Below, one piece after another: positions 45,006 through 53,231 of a stretch of DNA of 64,000 nt; the stretch's first letter is position 1, and the number at the start of each line of letters is the position of its first letter. This DNA comes from Phycisphaerales bacterium. GTDB lineage: Bacteria > Planctomycetota > Phycisphaerae > UBA1845 > Fen-1342. The position numbers and the translations under genes were made by a program. The stretch spans positions 2,356,001-2,420,000 of the forward strand of contig JADJXS010000001.1 in the NCBI GenBank assembly GCA_016710275.1, read 5' to 3'. Below the pieces are notes generated by a model. It worked only from the letters and a program-made list of their open reading frames with translations. It did not search any database and had not been told where the DNA came from.

Positions 45006-45528
45006 TGGTCCGCCGCCGGCCGGTACGCACGCGGTGGTCCATTTCGGCGGCGAGGATAGCGGACTGTTGGGACTCGCGGATAATGTGGACATGTACAATC
45101 AGGACCCGGCTCAGAACGCCGTGGTCTACGCCGACTCGTTCGCGCTTTATTCGATCATGCAGCTTGACGCCGACGAAATGGCGACGATGATCGGCAACGT
45201 CGGCAGCCATGAGCTGGGGCACCTGCTGGGGCTGTTCCACACGCGGAACCCGATCGACGTGATGGACACGACCGGCAGCGCCTGGGAACTGGCGGTCGAT
45301 CAGTCCTTCGCCCGCGTGGCGCTGGAGCCGAGCGTCTTTCCGACCGGCTTCGGCAATTCGCCGCTGCTGCTGTCGCAGACGGTGGGCGTCTCCGCCGCCG
45401 CGGCGGTGGAGGCCGGGCCGGAGGTCGCCAAGAGCGGCGCAGCGCGCCTGAAAATGTCCCGCGCCCGGCGGTTGGCGCAGGAGGAGATTGGTCACCGATG
45501 CGGAACGTGTGCTCACCTCGACGATTGA
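44860..45528 (+). CDS. Zinc-metalloprotease lipoprotein 1, catalytic part (frameshifted)
   Basis: The real sequence of this frame begins near 44897 (SEAAYAGRTQEMKSAITNQM). It carries SHELGHLLGLFHTRN, a metzincin-like HExxHxxxxxH zinc motif, and MDTTG, a likely Met-turn. DYAAYNVTILSSDDGPP and VVHFGGEDSGLLG are shared with the adjacent paralogue. The apparent start at 44860 is an artefact of the frameshift. The final residues overlap the start of the next gene. Predicted to be an envelope protease; substrate unknown. Confidence 0.7.
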   Translation: MPRFRSRRLTPRGSEAAYAGRTQEMKSAITNQMRADYAAYNVTILSSDDGPPPAGTHAVVHFGGEDSGLLGLADNVDMYNQDPAQNAVVYADSFALYSIMQLDADEMATMIGNVGSHELGHLLGLFHTRNPIDVMDTTGSAWELAVDQSFARVALEPSVFPTGFGNSPLLLSQTVGVSAAAAVEAGPEVAKSGAARLKMSRARRLAQEEIGHRCGTCAHLDD

Positions 45529-46613
45529 TTGGTCCGCTTCGGTTCCTGTTCGCATCCGGCGTTCTGGCTTTGCTCGTGGGCGGCTGTCCGCAACAGCCTG
45601 TTGATCCGGAATCCCCCGATACCGCGGATAATTCCTCGCTTGCGACGGCGTCCGTTCTGCGATTCGATGCGAACGAGACGATTCGCTTCGAAGGTGAGAT
45701 CAGCTCGACCGCCGACATCGACGTGTACCGGCTCGGAAAACTGGACCGCGGGGACCGCGTCTTCGCCGACGTGAAGGCGATTGCAGCGCGGCTGGACCTG
45801 GTCGCGGCCGTCTTCGACGTCGATGAGAACATCCACATTTTCAACGACGATCGTGCGGCCGATGCATCCGATCTCAATCCACTGGTCGATTTCGTGATTC
45901 GCGGCCGCGACGGAGATTATTTCCTGGGGGTTCAGGCGCTGAACGGAACGACCGGCACGGGGCGCTACCAGGTCGAGGTGAGAATCACGCACGGCGTGGG
46001 CGTGCCGGATCCGAGGCCGCAGATCGTGTTTCTGGAGTGGCGCGGGGGTTCGGGGTTGAGCGTGCCGAACGTCGGGGTGTTCAACCTGCCGCCGTTTGAC
46101 GCGACGCAGGTCGGCCTCAATTCGTCGGACACGGCGGCGCTCAAGCAGCGCGTCGCCGCGATCGTGAAGGACCGTTACGCCGGCTTTAATCTGCTGGTGC
46201 AGAACTCGGATGACCACGCGACGCCGGGCGGGCCGCATTCGACGATTTTCTTCGGCAGCAACAGCGCCACGGCGTTTGCCATTTCGGAACAGATCGATTC
46301 CTACAACGTCGACCAGAGCGACAACGCCATCGTCTTTACGGGTTCATTCCGCGATGCGTTTGCCGCGTCTCGCCCGAATTTTGAGGAACTGGCCCAGGCG
46401 CTGGGGAATACCACGGCGCACGAAGTCGGGCACCTGCTGGGGCTGGTGCACACGAAGAACTGCAACGAGCTGATGGATACGACCTGCGGCAACGCCCGCA
46501 TCCTTCAGCCGCAGGTGTTCGGGGCTGCCCCGCTGGATGACTCCGTGTTCGGCTTCGGGTTCCAGAATCCGGCCGAACTGCTGACGTGGATCCTGGGGCT
46601 GGTTGGCGGCTGA
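45498..46613 (+). CDS. Zinc-metalloprotease lipoprotein 2
   Basis: A 371-residue intact paralogue of the preceding gene, starting at ATG 45498. Lipoprotein signal FASGVLALLVGGC. A pre-peptidase C-terminal-like domain is seen at residues 45-150 (TASVLRFDANETIRFEGEIS, DYFLGVQALNG). The catalytic domain has AHEVGHLLGLVHTKN with the zinc histidines and LMDTTCG as Met-turn. The tandem arrangement with metalloprotease 1 and the shared architecture point to gene duplication. Likely lipid-anchored and exported; substrate unknown. Confidence 0.78.
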   Translation: MRNVCSPRRLIGPLRFLFASGVLALLVGGCPQQPVDPESPDTADNSSLATASVLRFDANETIRFEGEISSTADIDVYRLGKLDRGDRVFADVKAIAARLDLVAAVFDVDENIHIFNDDRAADASDLNPLVDFVIRGRDGDYFLGVQALNGTTGTGRYQVEVRITHGVGVPDPRPQIVFLEWRGGSGLSVPNVGVFNLPPFDATQVGLNSSDTAALKQRVAAIVKDRYAGFNLLVQNSDDHATPGGPHSTIFFGSNSATAFAISEQIDSYNVDQSDNAIVFTGSFRDAFAASRPNFEELAQALGNTTAHEVGHLLGLVHTKNCNELMDTTCGNARILQPQVFGAAPLDDSVFGFGFQNPAELLTWILGLVGG

Positions 46614-46683
46614 CGACGGGCGATGCCCCTCGGATTGCTTCTCCCCCGGTCTTTTCGAAAATTCTGAAACCCGCCCGCCCGAT

Positions 46684-46712
46684 TTGAAATCGTACCCACC
46701 TAGTGCTATATT
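46684..46712 (+). promoter_or_regulatory. Promoter of the isc operon
   Basis: -35 TTGAAA (46684-46689), 17-base spacer, -10 TATATT (46707-46712), 65 bases before the iscR ATG. CCTAGTGCTATATTCCCC around the -10 could hold an IscR-type operator, allowing autoregulation; this part is a guess. Confidence 0.6.
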
Positions 46713-46777
46713 CCCCGTAGTCCGATCATGATGGCCTGCCGGGCCGTGCGGCCCGCGGCTTGGACTGCGGAGCGTCG

Positions 46778-47245
46778 ATGCTGTCGCTGACGAAAAAGGC
46801 TGAATACGCCCTGATCGCGATGTACCACCTGGCCCGCGCGGAGGCGGATGCGGTGTGGTCGGCGCGTGATATTTCGATCCGCCACGGCGTGCCGCTGCCG
46901 CTGCTGATGAACGTCCTCAAAACGCTGCACCGGGCCGGGCTGGTTCGCTCGACGCGCGGGGCGCGCGGCGGCTACACGCTGGATCGACCGGCCGTGAGCA
47001 TCTCACTGGCCGAAGTCATCGAGGCCGTGGAGGGGCCGGTGGCGCTGGTGGAATGCGTCGGCGAGGCGGATGCGCACGGCGGCTGCGATCTGGCGGATTC
47101 GTGCCCGATCCGGGCGCCGATCGCGCGAATTCACGCCCGGCTGCGGCAGGTTCTGGCGGATGTCAGCCTGGCGGACGTGGCGTTTGAAGAGGGGCTTGTG
47201 GAGCTGAATACCCCGAGTTCACACTCAAAGGTGCTGGCCCGATGA
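46778..47245 (+). CDS. iscR: Rrf2-family Fe-S regulator IscR
   Basis: A 155-residue regulator beginning at ATG 46778 with the typical LSLTKKAEYALIAMYHLA. Winged helix: VPLPLLMNVLKTLHRAGLV and STRGARGGYTLDRP. Three cysteines at about 93, 103 and 109 (ECVGE, GGCDLADSCPI) are likely Fe-S ligands. It heads the isc operon and its stop overlaps the iscS ATG (ATGA), so it probably senses cluster status and represses the operon. It is a paralogue of the Rrf2 protein at 9970. Confidence 0.87.
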   Translation: MLSLTKKAEYALIAMYHLARAEADAVWSARDISIRHGVPLPLLMNVLKTLHRAGLVRSTRGARGGYTLDRPAVSISLAEVIEAVEGPVALVECVGEADAHGGCDLADSCPIRAPIARIHARLRQVLADVSLADVAFEEGLVELNTPSSHSKVLAR

Positions 47246-47973
47246 AGCGAAGTGTATATCTCGATAACAACGCCACCACGCAGGTGGACCCGCGCGTGGT
47301 GGAGGCAATGCTGCCGTATTTCACGGAGAAATACGGCAATGCGGCGTCGCGGAATCACGCCTACGGCTGGGAAGCCGAGGCGGGAGTGGACGCGGCCCGC
47401 GAACAGGTGGCGGCGGTGATCGGCGCGGACGCCAAAGAGATCATCTTCACCAGCGGTGCGACCGAATCCAACAACATCGCGATCAAGGGCGTGGCGGCGA
47501 TGTACGGCGACAAGGGCCGGCACGTCATCACCCAGAAGACCGAGCACAAGGCGGTACTCGATCCGTGCCAGTACCTGGCGGAAAGGCACGGATTCCGCGT
47601 GACGGTGCTGGAGGTTGACGCGCAGGGGCTGATTGACCTGCAGCAGCTTCGCTCCGCCATGACCGACGACACCGTGCTGGTTTCGATCATGCACGGCAAT
47701 AACGAAATCGGGACGCTGCAGCCGATCGCCGAGATCGGGCGGATGTGCAAGGAGCGCGGAGTGCTCTTTCACACGGACGCCTGCCAGACCTTCGGCAAGG
47801 TGCCGATCCACGTCGAGGAAATGGGCATCGACCTGCTGAGCTGCAGCGCTCACAAGATTCACGGCCCGAAGGGGGTCGGCGCTCTGTATGTGCGCCGCAA
47901 GCGGCGCGCGTGCGCTGCGAGGCGGTGCTGCACGGCGGCGGGCACGAGCGCGGCATGCGCAGCGGCACGCTGA
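47242..47973 (+). CDS. iscS: Cysteine desulfurase IscS, N-terminal part (frameshifted)
   Basis: A PLP enzyme that takes sulfur from cysteine for Fe-S cluster assembly. Family blocks: YLDNNATTQVDPRVVEAML, FTSGATESNNIAIKGVA, MHGNNEIGTLQPIAEIG, HTDACQTFGKVPI and the PLP lysine in CSAHKIHGPKGVGALYVR. The true frame ends near 47905; the last 20 residues are out of frame. An extra GC dinucleotide (or a lost base) in the GCGGCGCGCG run 47901-47910 causes the break; without it the reading continues KRRVRCEAVLHGGGHERG. As IscS is normally essential, an error in the sequence is likely. Confidence 0.85.
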   Translation: MKRSVYLDNNATTQVDPRVVEAMLPYFTEKYGNAASRNHAYGWEAEAGVDAAREQVAAVIGADAKEIIFTSGATESNNIAIKGVAAMYGDKGRHVITQKTEHKAVLDPCQYLAERHGFRVTVLEVDAQGLIDLQQLRSAMTDDTVLVSIMHGNNEIGTLQPIAEIGRMCKERGVLFHTDACQTFGKVPIHVEEMGIDLLSCSAHKIHGPKGVGALYVRRKRRACAARRCCTAAGTSAACAAAR

Positions 47974-48461
47974 ACGTCCCCGGGATCGTGGGGTTGGGCA
48001 AGGCTGCCGAGCTGTGCCGCGAGGGGCTGACCAACGGCGAGGTGCGGCGCATCACGCAATTGCGCGACCGCCTGTTGGAGCGGCTCTCCTCCCAGCTGTC
48101 GGACATCAACGTCAACGGGCACCCCACGGAGCGCACGCCGTCGAACCTGAACGTGTCGTTTGCGTTCGTCGAGGGCGAAAGCCTGATGATGGGTTTCTCG
48201 GAAATCGCGGTGTCGAGCGGCTCGGCCTGCACGAGCGCGTCACTGGAGCCGAGCTACGTGCTCAAGGCGCTGGGGGTCGGCGATGAGCTGGCTCACAGCA
48301 GCATCCGGTTTTCGCTGGGGCGCTTCACGACGCAGGAGGAAATCGACTACACGGCCGATCGCGTCGTGGCTGCGGTGGAGCACCTGCGGAAGATGAGCCC
48401 GCTGGCGGAGATGGCGGCGGAGGGAATTGATCTGAAGACTGTTGAGTGGGCGCATCATTGA
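47745..48461 (+). CDS. iscS: Cysteine desulfurase IscS, C-terminal part (frameshifted)
   Basis: Real sequence in this frame starts near 47905 with VRCEAVLHGGGHERGMRSGT; earlier codons are an out-of-frame artefact. The mobile-loop cysteine is in SSGSACTSASLEPSYVLKAL, and HSSIRFSLGRFTTQEEID is the C-terminal IscS signature. With the N-terminal part, it gives a normal enzyme of about 405 residues. The stop overlaps the region where the HEPN gene begins. Confidence 0.83.
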   Translation: MQGARSALSHGRLPDLRQGADPRRGNGHRPAELQRSQDSRPEGGRRSVCAPQAARVRCEAVLHGGGHERGMRSGTLNVPGIVGLGKAAELCREGLTNGEVRRITQLRDRLLERLSSQLSDINVNGHPTERTPSNLNVSFAFVEGESLMMGFSEIAVSSGSACTSASLEPSYVLKALGVGDELAHSSIRFSLGRFTTQEEIDYTADRVVAAVEHLRKMSPLAEMAAEGIDLKTVEWAHH

Positions 48462-48853
48462 CCGACGCGCGCGTCGAGTCCTGGCGACAGCTTGCCCGAG
48501 ACGCCGTCTCCGCCGCGACGGTGTGTCGCAGTGCCAGTCGCGCCCGCAGCGCCGTGAGCCGCGCATACTATGCGCTTTATTCCGCTGCGACGGCCTGGCT
48601 GATCGACGCCGGTGAAGCGCCGCCGGTTCGAGGAAACTGGCCGCATCGCGAGTTGCCGACCGTGGTGACGCTTGTGTTGAGGCGGCGTAAGACATCGGAG
48701 AATCGCCGGCGTGACATTGTTCGCAACCTGCGCGTGTGTTACTCGATGCGGCTCGACGCTGATTACCAGCCGGGTCGAACCGTGGACGACTCGGTCGCAG
48801 GCGAGGCGGTGCGTTCGGCGCTCAGCGCGATGCGGCTGCTTGGCGCCAGATGA
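48446..48853 (+). CDS. HEPN-domain protein inserted in the isc operon
   Basis: A protein of up to 135 residues. GTG 48446 or TTG 48458 may be the start; TTG overlaps the iscS stop. The stretch SRARSAVSRAYYALYSAATAW is typical of HEPN four-helix proteins (the conserved SRxYYA element). HEPN proteins are often RNases or their nucleotide-binding partners and often occur in toxin-antitoxin pairs. Here it forms a two-gene unit with the 86-aa ORF directly downstream, and both stand between iscS and iscU, where no such genes are normally found. The RNase R-x4-6-H motif is not evident, so activity is uncertain. Confidence 0.65.
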   Translation: MGASLTDARVESWRQLARDAVSAATVCRSASRARSAVSRAYYALYSAATAWLIDAGEAPPVRGNWPHRELPTVVTLVLRRRKTSENRRRDIVRNLRVCYSMRLDADYQPGRTVDDSVAGEAVRSALSAMRLLGAR

Positions 48854-48865
48854 CGGAGCGAGAGG

Positions 48866-49126
48866 ATGATGCAGAGCGTGTTGCCGCCGTCCATGTTGGA
48901 TGCGATTGAGCGCCGGCTCAATGAGCGCCCGCGGCGCAGGTTCACGCTCAAGGTGGTGCCGGACGCCACGCAGCAAGAGGGTGATTGGTGGTATGTGGTC
49001 GTGGTTCCGGAGCCGGGCGACGTTCGTTCGAGCGAGTACGCCCACGAACTGGCGGCTGTGGAGGAGACGTTGCGGGACGACGACGGGCTTCAGGTGCTGC
49101 TCGTTCCGACATTGGCGGATGATTGA
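48866..49126 (+). CDS. Unrecognised 86-aa partner of the HEPN protein
   Basis: I do not recognise the family. ATG 48866 (or 48869) lies 12 bases after the HEPN gene and behind a GAGCGAGAGG site. The product is acidic in its second half. It has a helical start (LPPSMLDAIERRLNE), two probable strands (RFTLKVVPD, WWYVVVVPEPG) and a helix plus strand end (EYAHELAAVEETLRD, LQVLLVPTL). It could be an antitoxin-like or regulatory partner of the HEPN protein; that is inferred only from the pairing and size. Confidence 0.6.
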   Translation: MMQSVLPPSMLDAIERRLNERPRRRFTLKVVPDATQQEGDWWYVVVVPEPGDVRSSEYAHELAAVEETLRDDDGLQVLLVPTLADD

Positions 49127-49161
49127 GATTCCAGGACGTTTTCTGAACGAGGGATTGTCAG

Positions 49162-49575
49162 ATGGCATACAGCGAAAAGATCATCGATCACTACCAGAAC
49201 CCCCGCAACGTCGGTTCGCTCGACCGGAGCGCTCCGAACGTCGGCACGGGAATTGTCGGCGCACCGGAGTGCGGCGACGTCATGAAACTGCAGATTCAGT
49301 TCGATGAGAACCAGCGCATCGTCGACGCCAAGTTCAAGACCTTCGGCTGCGGGTCGGCGATCGCGAGCAGCTCCCTGGCCACCGAGTGGGTCAAGGGCCG
49401 CACGCTGGACGAAGCGCTCGAGATCAAGAACACCGAGATCGTTCGCGAACTGGCGCTGCCGCCCGTGAAGATTCACTGCTCGGTGCTGGCCGAGGACGCC
49501 ATCCGTGCCGCGGTTCGGGACGCCAAGGCCAAGGCCGGAGCGTGCCCCGCAGTCGCGGGCGCGGCGGCGAAGTAG
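49162..49575 (+). CDS. iscU: Fe-S cluster scaffold IscU
   Basis: A 137-residue scaffold on which IscS sulfur and iron form 2Fe-2S clusters. Ligand cysteines are in GAPECGDVMKLQI, FKTFGCGSAIASSSLATEW and VKIHCSVLAEDAI. The LPPVK motif recognised by the HscA chaperone is present (LALPPVKIHCS). The start MAYSEKIIDHYQNPRNVGS is canonical. It follows the HEPN/86-aa insertion and precedes iscA. Confidence 0.95.
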   Translation: MAYSEKIIDHYQNPRNVGSLDRSAPNVGTGIVGAPECGDVMKLQIQFDENQRIVDAKFKTFGCGSAIASSSLATEWVKGRTLDEALEIKNTEIVRELALPPVKIHCSVLAEDAIRAAVRDAKAKAGACPAVAGAAAK

Positions 49576-49598
49576 CCGCCGGTCGCAGGAATAGAATT

Positions 49599-49730
49599 GT
49601 GAATTCGAGCGATCCGCGCGCCGTCGGCGAGAGCCGCAAGCCGGATCGCGGCACTGAAGCCGGCCGCCGCGCTCCGCCGCGAACCGGCCGCAAGAAGCGC
49701 AGGGAGTTCCATGAGTACGACGCCGAGTAA
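49599..49730 (+). CDS. Possible small basic peptide (43 aa) between iscU and iscA
   Basis: GTG 49599 behind AGGA opens a 43-codon frame ending at 49730, overlapping the iscA start by 20 bases. The peptide is rich in Arg, Lys and Pro (GRRAPPRTGRKKRREFHEYD). It fills the gap between iscU and iscA exactly, which is suggestive, but composition alone could produce it in such GC-rich DNA. Confidence 0.3.
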   Translation: MNSSDPRAVGESRKPDRGTEAGRRAPPRTGRKKRREFHEYDAE

Positions 49731-50145
49731 CGAAACGTCCGTCGCCGCACCGTCGAAGATCGTCGCGCGCAGCCGCGCGCGCGTTGCCGCGGAAGGCGAA
49801 GGGGTGCAGTTGAGCGAAGCCGCCGCCAACGAGATCAAGCAGATCATCGAGCGCGACAAGATGCCCGACACGATGTACCTGTTCGTCGCCGTCAAGGGCG
49901 GCGGGTGCAGCGGGTTTCAGTACGTCCTTGATCTGCGCGACGAGGCCGTGCAGCCCGTCGGTGACAACGACGAGATTTTCGAGTCGCGCGGCGTCACCAT
50001 CGTCGCCGACTTCAAGAGCTTTGTCGTCGGAAACCTCGCCGGCACCACGATCGACTATCACTCAAGCGTGATGGGCGCGGGTTTCACGTTCAACAACCCG
50101 AACGCGAAGCACACCTGCGGCTGCGGCAGCAGCTACTCGGCATGA
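49711..50145 (+). CDS. iscA: A-type Fe-S carrier IscA
   Basis: A 144-residue A-type carrier that transfers clusters to target proteins. The three conserved cysteines are visible: VKGGGCSGFQYVLDL and the C-terminal HTCGCGSSYS. A family block VADFKSFVVGNLAGTTIDY lies between. It has an N-terminal extension of about 35 residues, variable and basic, before the normal start at VQLSEAAANEIKQII. Confidence 0.92.
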   Translation: MSTTPSNETSVAAPSKIVARSRARVAAEGEGVQLSEAAANEIKQIIERDKMPDTMYLFVAVKGGGCSGFQYVLDLRDEAVQPVGDNDEIFESRGVTIVADFKSFVVGNLAGTTIDYHSSVMGAGFTFNNPNAKHTCGCGSSYSA

Positions 50146-50206
50146 GCGGTTTGCAACCGGCTGCCGCGCTTCGCTCGTCCGTCGCCGCGGTTGCGCCGCA
50201 GCGGCC

Positions 50207-50836
50207 GTGAGCGCATCGCAATCCGATGTGCCGTCGGCCGGGGCGTGCAGCGCGTGCGGTGCCGCCGTCGGCGGTTCGCTGCGCTGCGCGAGCTGCGGGG
50301 CGCTGCTGCCGGCGGACGAGAGTGACGCGTTCTCGCTGCTCGGCGTCGCCCCGGTCTTTGACCTCGCCGCCGATGACTTGCGCCGCTGCTGGCTCGCGCG
50401 CGTGCGGCAGGTTCACCCGGATCGTGCACGAAGCGATGAAGAGCGGATGCGCTCGCAGCGTCTTGCCGCCCTGTTGAATGATGCTTACACCGCCTTGCAG
50501 GATCCCATCAGCCGCGCTGATCGATTGTTGAACCGTTCCGGCGGTCCTGATGCCTCCATCGAGCGCGGAATGGACCCGCTCCTGCTGGCCGAATCTCTGG
50601 AGATTCGCGAAGCGCTGAGCGAGGCGGTTTCGCCCGAGAGCGCCGCGACGATTCGATCCGACCTGGCGGCCCGGCTGGAAGAGGCGTTGATCAAGGTTGC
50701 GGAAGGCGCCCGGGCGCTGCCCGGCGATGCAGAGCATCGTGTCGCACTGCGCCGCGAATTGAACGGTGCGACGCTGCTGCTGCGGTTGATGTCGCAGACG
50801 GAAGGGGGACAGGAGCGCGATGTCCGCCACGCCTGA
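50207..50836 (+). CDS. hscB: HscB-type J-protein with N-terminal zinc ribbon
   Basis: A 209-residue co-chaperone that delivers IscU to HscA and stimulates its ATPase. The J domain has AFSLLGVAPVFDLAADDLRR and the HPD motif in VRQVHPDRARSDEERM. The C-terminal helical part follows (RADRLLNRSGG, PLLLAESLEIREALSE). Two CxxC pairs, CSACG and CASCG at residues 14-31, form a probable zinc ribbon, as in eukaryotic HSC20 but not in the Escherichia coli protein. GTG start; the end overlaps hscA by 17 bases. Confidence 0.85.
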   Translation: MSASQSDVPSAGACSACGAAVGGSLRCASCGALLPADESDAFSLLGVAPVFDLAADDLRRCWLARVRQVHPDRARSDEERMRSQRLAALLNDAYTALQDPISRADRLLNRSGGPDASIERGMDPLLLAESLEIREALSEAVSPESAATIRSDLAARLEEALIKVAEGARALPGDAEHRVALRRELNGATLLLRLMSQTEGGQERDVRHA

Positions 50837-52679
50837 CACGATCATCGGCATCGACCTCGGCACGACGTATTCGCTCGTCGCGGTTCCGGGTCCGGGGGGG
50901 CCGCGCGTGCTGCGCGACGCGAGCGGCGACGCGCGGCTTCCGTCGGTCGTCACGCTGCGGCCGACGGCCGGTGCGGGATTGCAGGTGGAGGTCGGCTGGG
51001 CCGCACGCAGCGGCATCGTGCAGTCCGCAGGGGCGTCGGTGCACTCGGTCAAGCGCCTCATCGGCCGCAGCCTGTCTGACGTGCAGGCGGAATTGCCCTT
51101 TCTCGCCTATCCCGTCGCCGCCGGTCCGCGGGACACATTGCAGGTGCGCCTGGCCGGCCGCGACTTCACGCCGCAGGAGCTCAGCGCGTTCGTGCTGCGC
51201 GCCCTGCGCGAGCGGGCGATTGCGGCGCTGGGGCATGACGTGCGAAGAGCCGTCATCACCGTGCCGGCCTATTTCGACGACGTGCAGCGGCAGGCCACGC
51301 GCCAGGCGGCCGAACTGGCCGGCCTTGATGTTGTGCGCATCATCAACGAACCGACCGCGGCCGCGCTTGCTTACGGCATCGGCCTTCGTGCCAAGGACCG
51401 CGGCCGGCCGCACACGGTCGTCGTCTATGACCTCGGGGGCGGCACGTTTGATGTCTCCGTCCTGCGGATCGACGGCGACGTGTTCGAGGTGCTTTCCACC
51501 GCCGGCGACACGCACCTGGGCGGCGACGATTTCGATCTGCTGCTGATGAAACGGCTCGCCGGCGACGATGCAGCCTCGCTTGCGGCGGGCGGGGTGGATG
51601 CTGCACAGCGAGCTGCGCTGCGCCAGGCGGCCGAGTCCGCCAAGGTCAGGCTCAGCGAAGCCGACGAGGCCGAAGTCGAGTTCTCCCTGCCCGGGGCCGG
51701 TCTCACCCGGAAGCGCGTCCGCCGAGCCGAACTGGAGGCGCTGTGCGCTCCGCTGATCGACCGCACGCTCGCCCATTGCGATGCCGCGCTGCGAGACGCC
51801 GGGATCGTCGTCGCGGAGCTGGACGAAGTGGTGCTGGTCGGCGGGTCCACGCGCATGCCGCTGGTGCGGCGGCGCGTCGAGCAGCATTTTGGCCGACGGC
51901 CCTGCACGGCGCTCAACCCGGATGAGGTGGTGGCGCTGGGGGCGGCCATGCAGGCAGCGGTGCTTTCGGGCGGATCGACCGACCTGCTGCTGCTCGACGT
52001 GACGCCGCTTTCGCTTGGCATTGAGACGATGGGCGGGGCGGTCGGCAAGCTGATCCTGCGAAACACGACGATTCCATGCCGGGCCGTGGAGAGCTTCACG
52101 ACGTTCGTGGACGGACAGACGGCCATCCTGGTCCGCGTGCTGCAGGGTGAGCGCGAACTGGCGGCGGATTGCCGCGAACTGGCGCGATTCGAGCTGCGGG
52201 GAATTCCGCCCATGCCGGCCGGCATTCCGAAGGTTGAGGTGGAGTTTCTGATCGACGCGAACGGCATTCTGAATGTCGCCGCGCGCGAGCTGCGAAGCGG
52301 GCAGAGCGCCGGCGTGCAGGTGCTCCCCAATCGCGGATTAACGGACGACGAAGTCCGCCGCGCCGTCGTCGAGAGCCAGCAACATGCGGCGGCGGATGCG
52401 CTGACGCACCGACTGATCGACCTGTGCAACCAGGTGGACTTTGACACGCAGAAAGCCGAGCAGATGCTCGCGCGGCACGGCGACCGCCTGCCGCGGGAGG
52501 AGCGCGCGCGGATCGAACGCGAGATGGCCGCGCTGCGGACAAGGGCGGCGGAAGCCCGCCGCGACCCGCGGCAGACCGATGCAGACGCGCTGCACCGCGC
52601 CCTCACGGATTTCGGTCATGGCACGCTGACGCTGGCCGAGATCGGGATCCGCGAGGCGCTGGCCGAAGCGACGAAGTAG
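50820..52679 (+). CDS. hscA: Hsp70-type chaperone HscA
   Basis: A 619-residue Hsp70 specialised for Fe-S transfer from IscU. ATPase blocks: IIGIDLGTTYSLVAVPG at the N-terminus, VVYDLGGGTFDVSVLRIDG near residue 205 and VVLVGGSTRMPLVRRRVE near 340. The substrate-binding domain begins at LLDVTPLSLGIETMGG. It lacks the long acidic tail of DnaK. Placement after hscB and before fdx supports the HscA assignment over DnaK. Confidence 0.93.
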   Translation: MSATPDTIIGIDLGTTYSLVAVPGPGGPRVLRDASGDARLPSVVTLRPTAGAGLQVEVGWAARSGIVQSAGASVHSVKRLIGRSLSDVQAELPFLAYPVAAGPRDTLQVRLAGRDFTPQELSAFVLRALRERAIAALGHDVRRAVITVPAYFDDVQRQATRQAAELAGLDVVRIINEPTAAALAYGIGLRAKDRGRPHTVVVYDLGGGTFDVSVLRIDGDVFEVLSTAGDTHLGGDDFDLLLMKRLAGDDAASLAAGGVDAAQRAALRQAAESAKVRLSEADEAEVEFSLPGAGLTRKRVRRAELEALCAPLIDRTLAHCDAALRDAGIVVAELDEVVLVGGSTRMPLVRRRVEQHFGRRPCTALNPDEVVALGAAMQAAVLSGGSTDLLLLDVTPLSLGIETMGGAVGKLILRNTTIPCRAVESFTTFVDGQTAILVRVLQGERELAADCRELARFELRGIPPMPAGIPKVEVEFLIDANGILNVAARELRSGQSAGVQVLPNRGLTDDEVRRAVVESQQHAAADALTHRLIDLCNQVDFDTQKAEQMLARHGDRLPREERARIEREMAALRTRAAEARRDPRQTDADALHRALTDFGHGTLTLAEIGIREALAEATK

Positions 52680-52795
52680 GATGGTGTTGCGCGGTCGCCG
52701 TGCGGAGCGGCGGCTGTGCGACGGCGGATGAGGCGCCTGTTCGGCGAAAGACGCTGACGGCGGCCGCGATGACGTGCGAAGCGGGAGACGTGCGA

Positions 52796-53212
52796 ATGGG
52801 CGGACAGAATCCATACATTGCCGGCGAGGCGAAGCTGCCGACAAAGGCATATAAGCTCACGATCATCGATGAGCAGAAACGGCGTCACGAGATCCTGGTG
52901 GATCCGGCGAAGCTGCCTTACGAGGATCACGGGCTGCCCGGCTCGATCCTTGAAATCGCGATGGGGCACCACATCGAGGTGGACCACGCCTGCGGCGGGG
53001 TTTGTGCGTGCAGCACCTGCCACGTCATCGTGCGGGAGGGGCTGGCGAGCTGCAACGAGTCAACCGACGACGAAGAGGATCAGCTCGACAACGCATACGG
53101 GCTGACGGCCCAATCGCGGCTGGCCTGCCAGTGCGTGCCCAACGGCAGTTGCGACGTCGTGGTTGAGGTGCCGAGCTGGAACCGCAACCTCGCCCGCGAG
53201 CCGCACCACTGA
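52796..53212 (+). CDS. fdx: Isc-type 2Fe-2S ferredoxin
   Basis: A 138-residue adrenodoxin-type ferredoxin, ATG 52796 after GGGAG. Cluster ligands appear in DHACGGVCACSTCHVIV (C-x5-C-x2-C) and the later LACQCVPNGSCD. The acidic block ESTDDEEDQLDNAYGL is typical of this family and contacts the reductase or IscS. It supplies electrons for cluster assembly and is the last gene of the operon; the next gene is convergent. Confidence 0.92.
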   Translation: MGGQNPYIAGEAKLPTKAYKLTIIDEQKRRHEILVDPAKLPYEDHGLPGSILEIAMGHHIEVDHACGGVCACSTCHVIVREGLASCNESTDDEEDQLDNAYGLTAQSRLACQCVPNGSCDVVVEVPSWNRNLAREPHH

Positions 53213-53231
53213 TCCACGATCGCCGCCGGCC

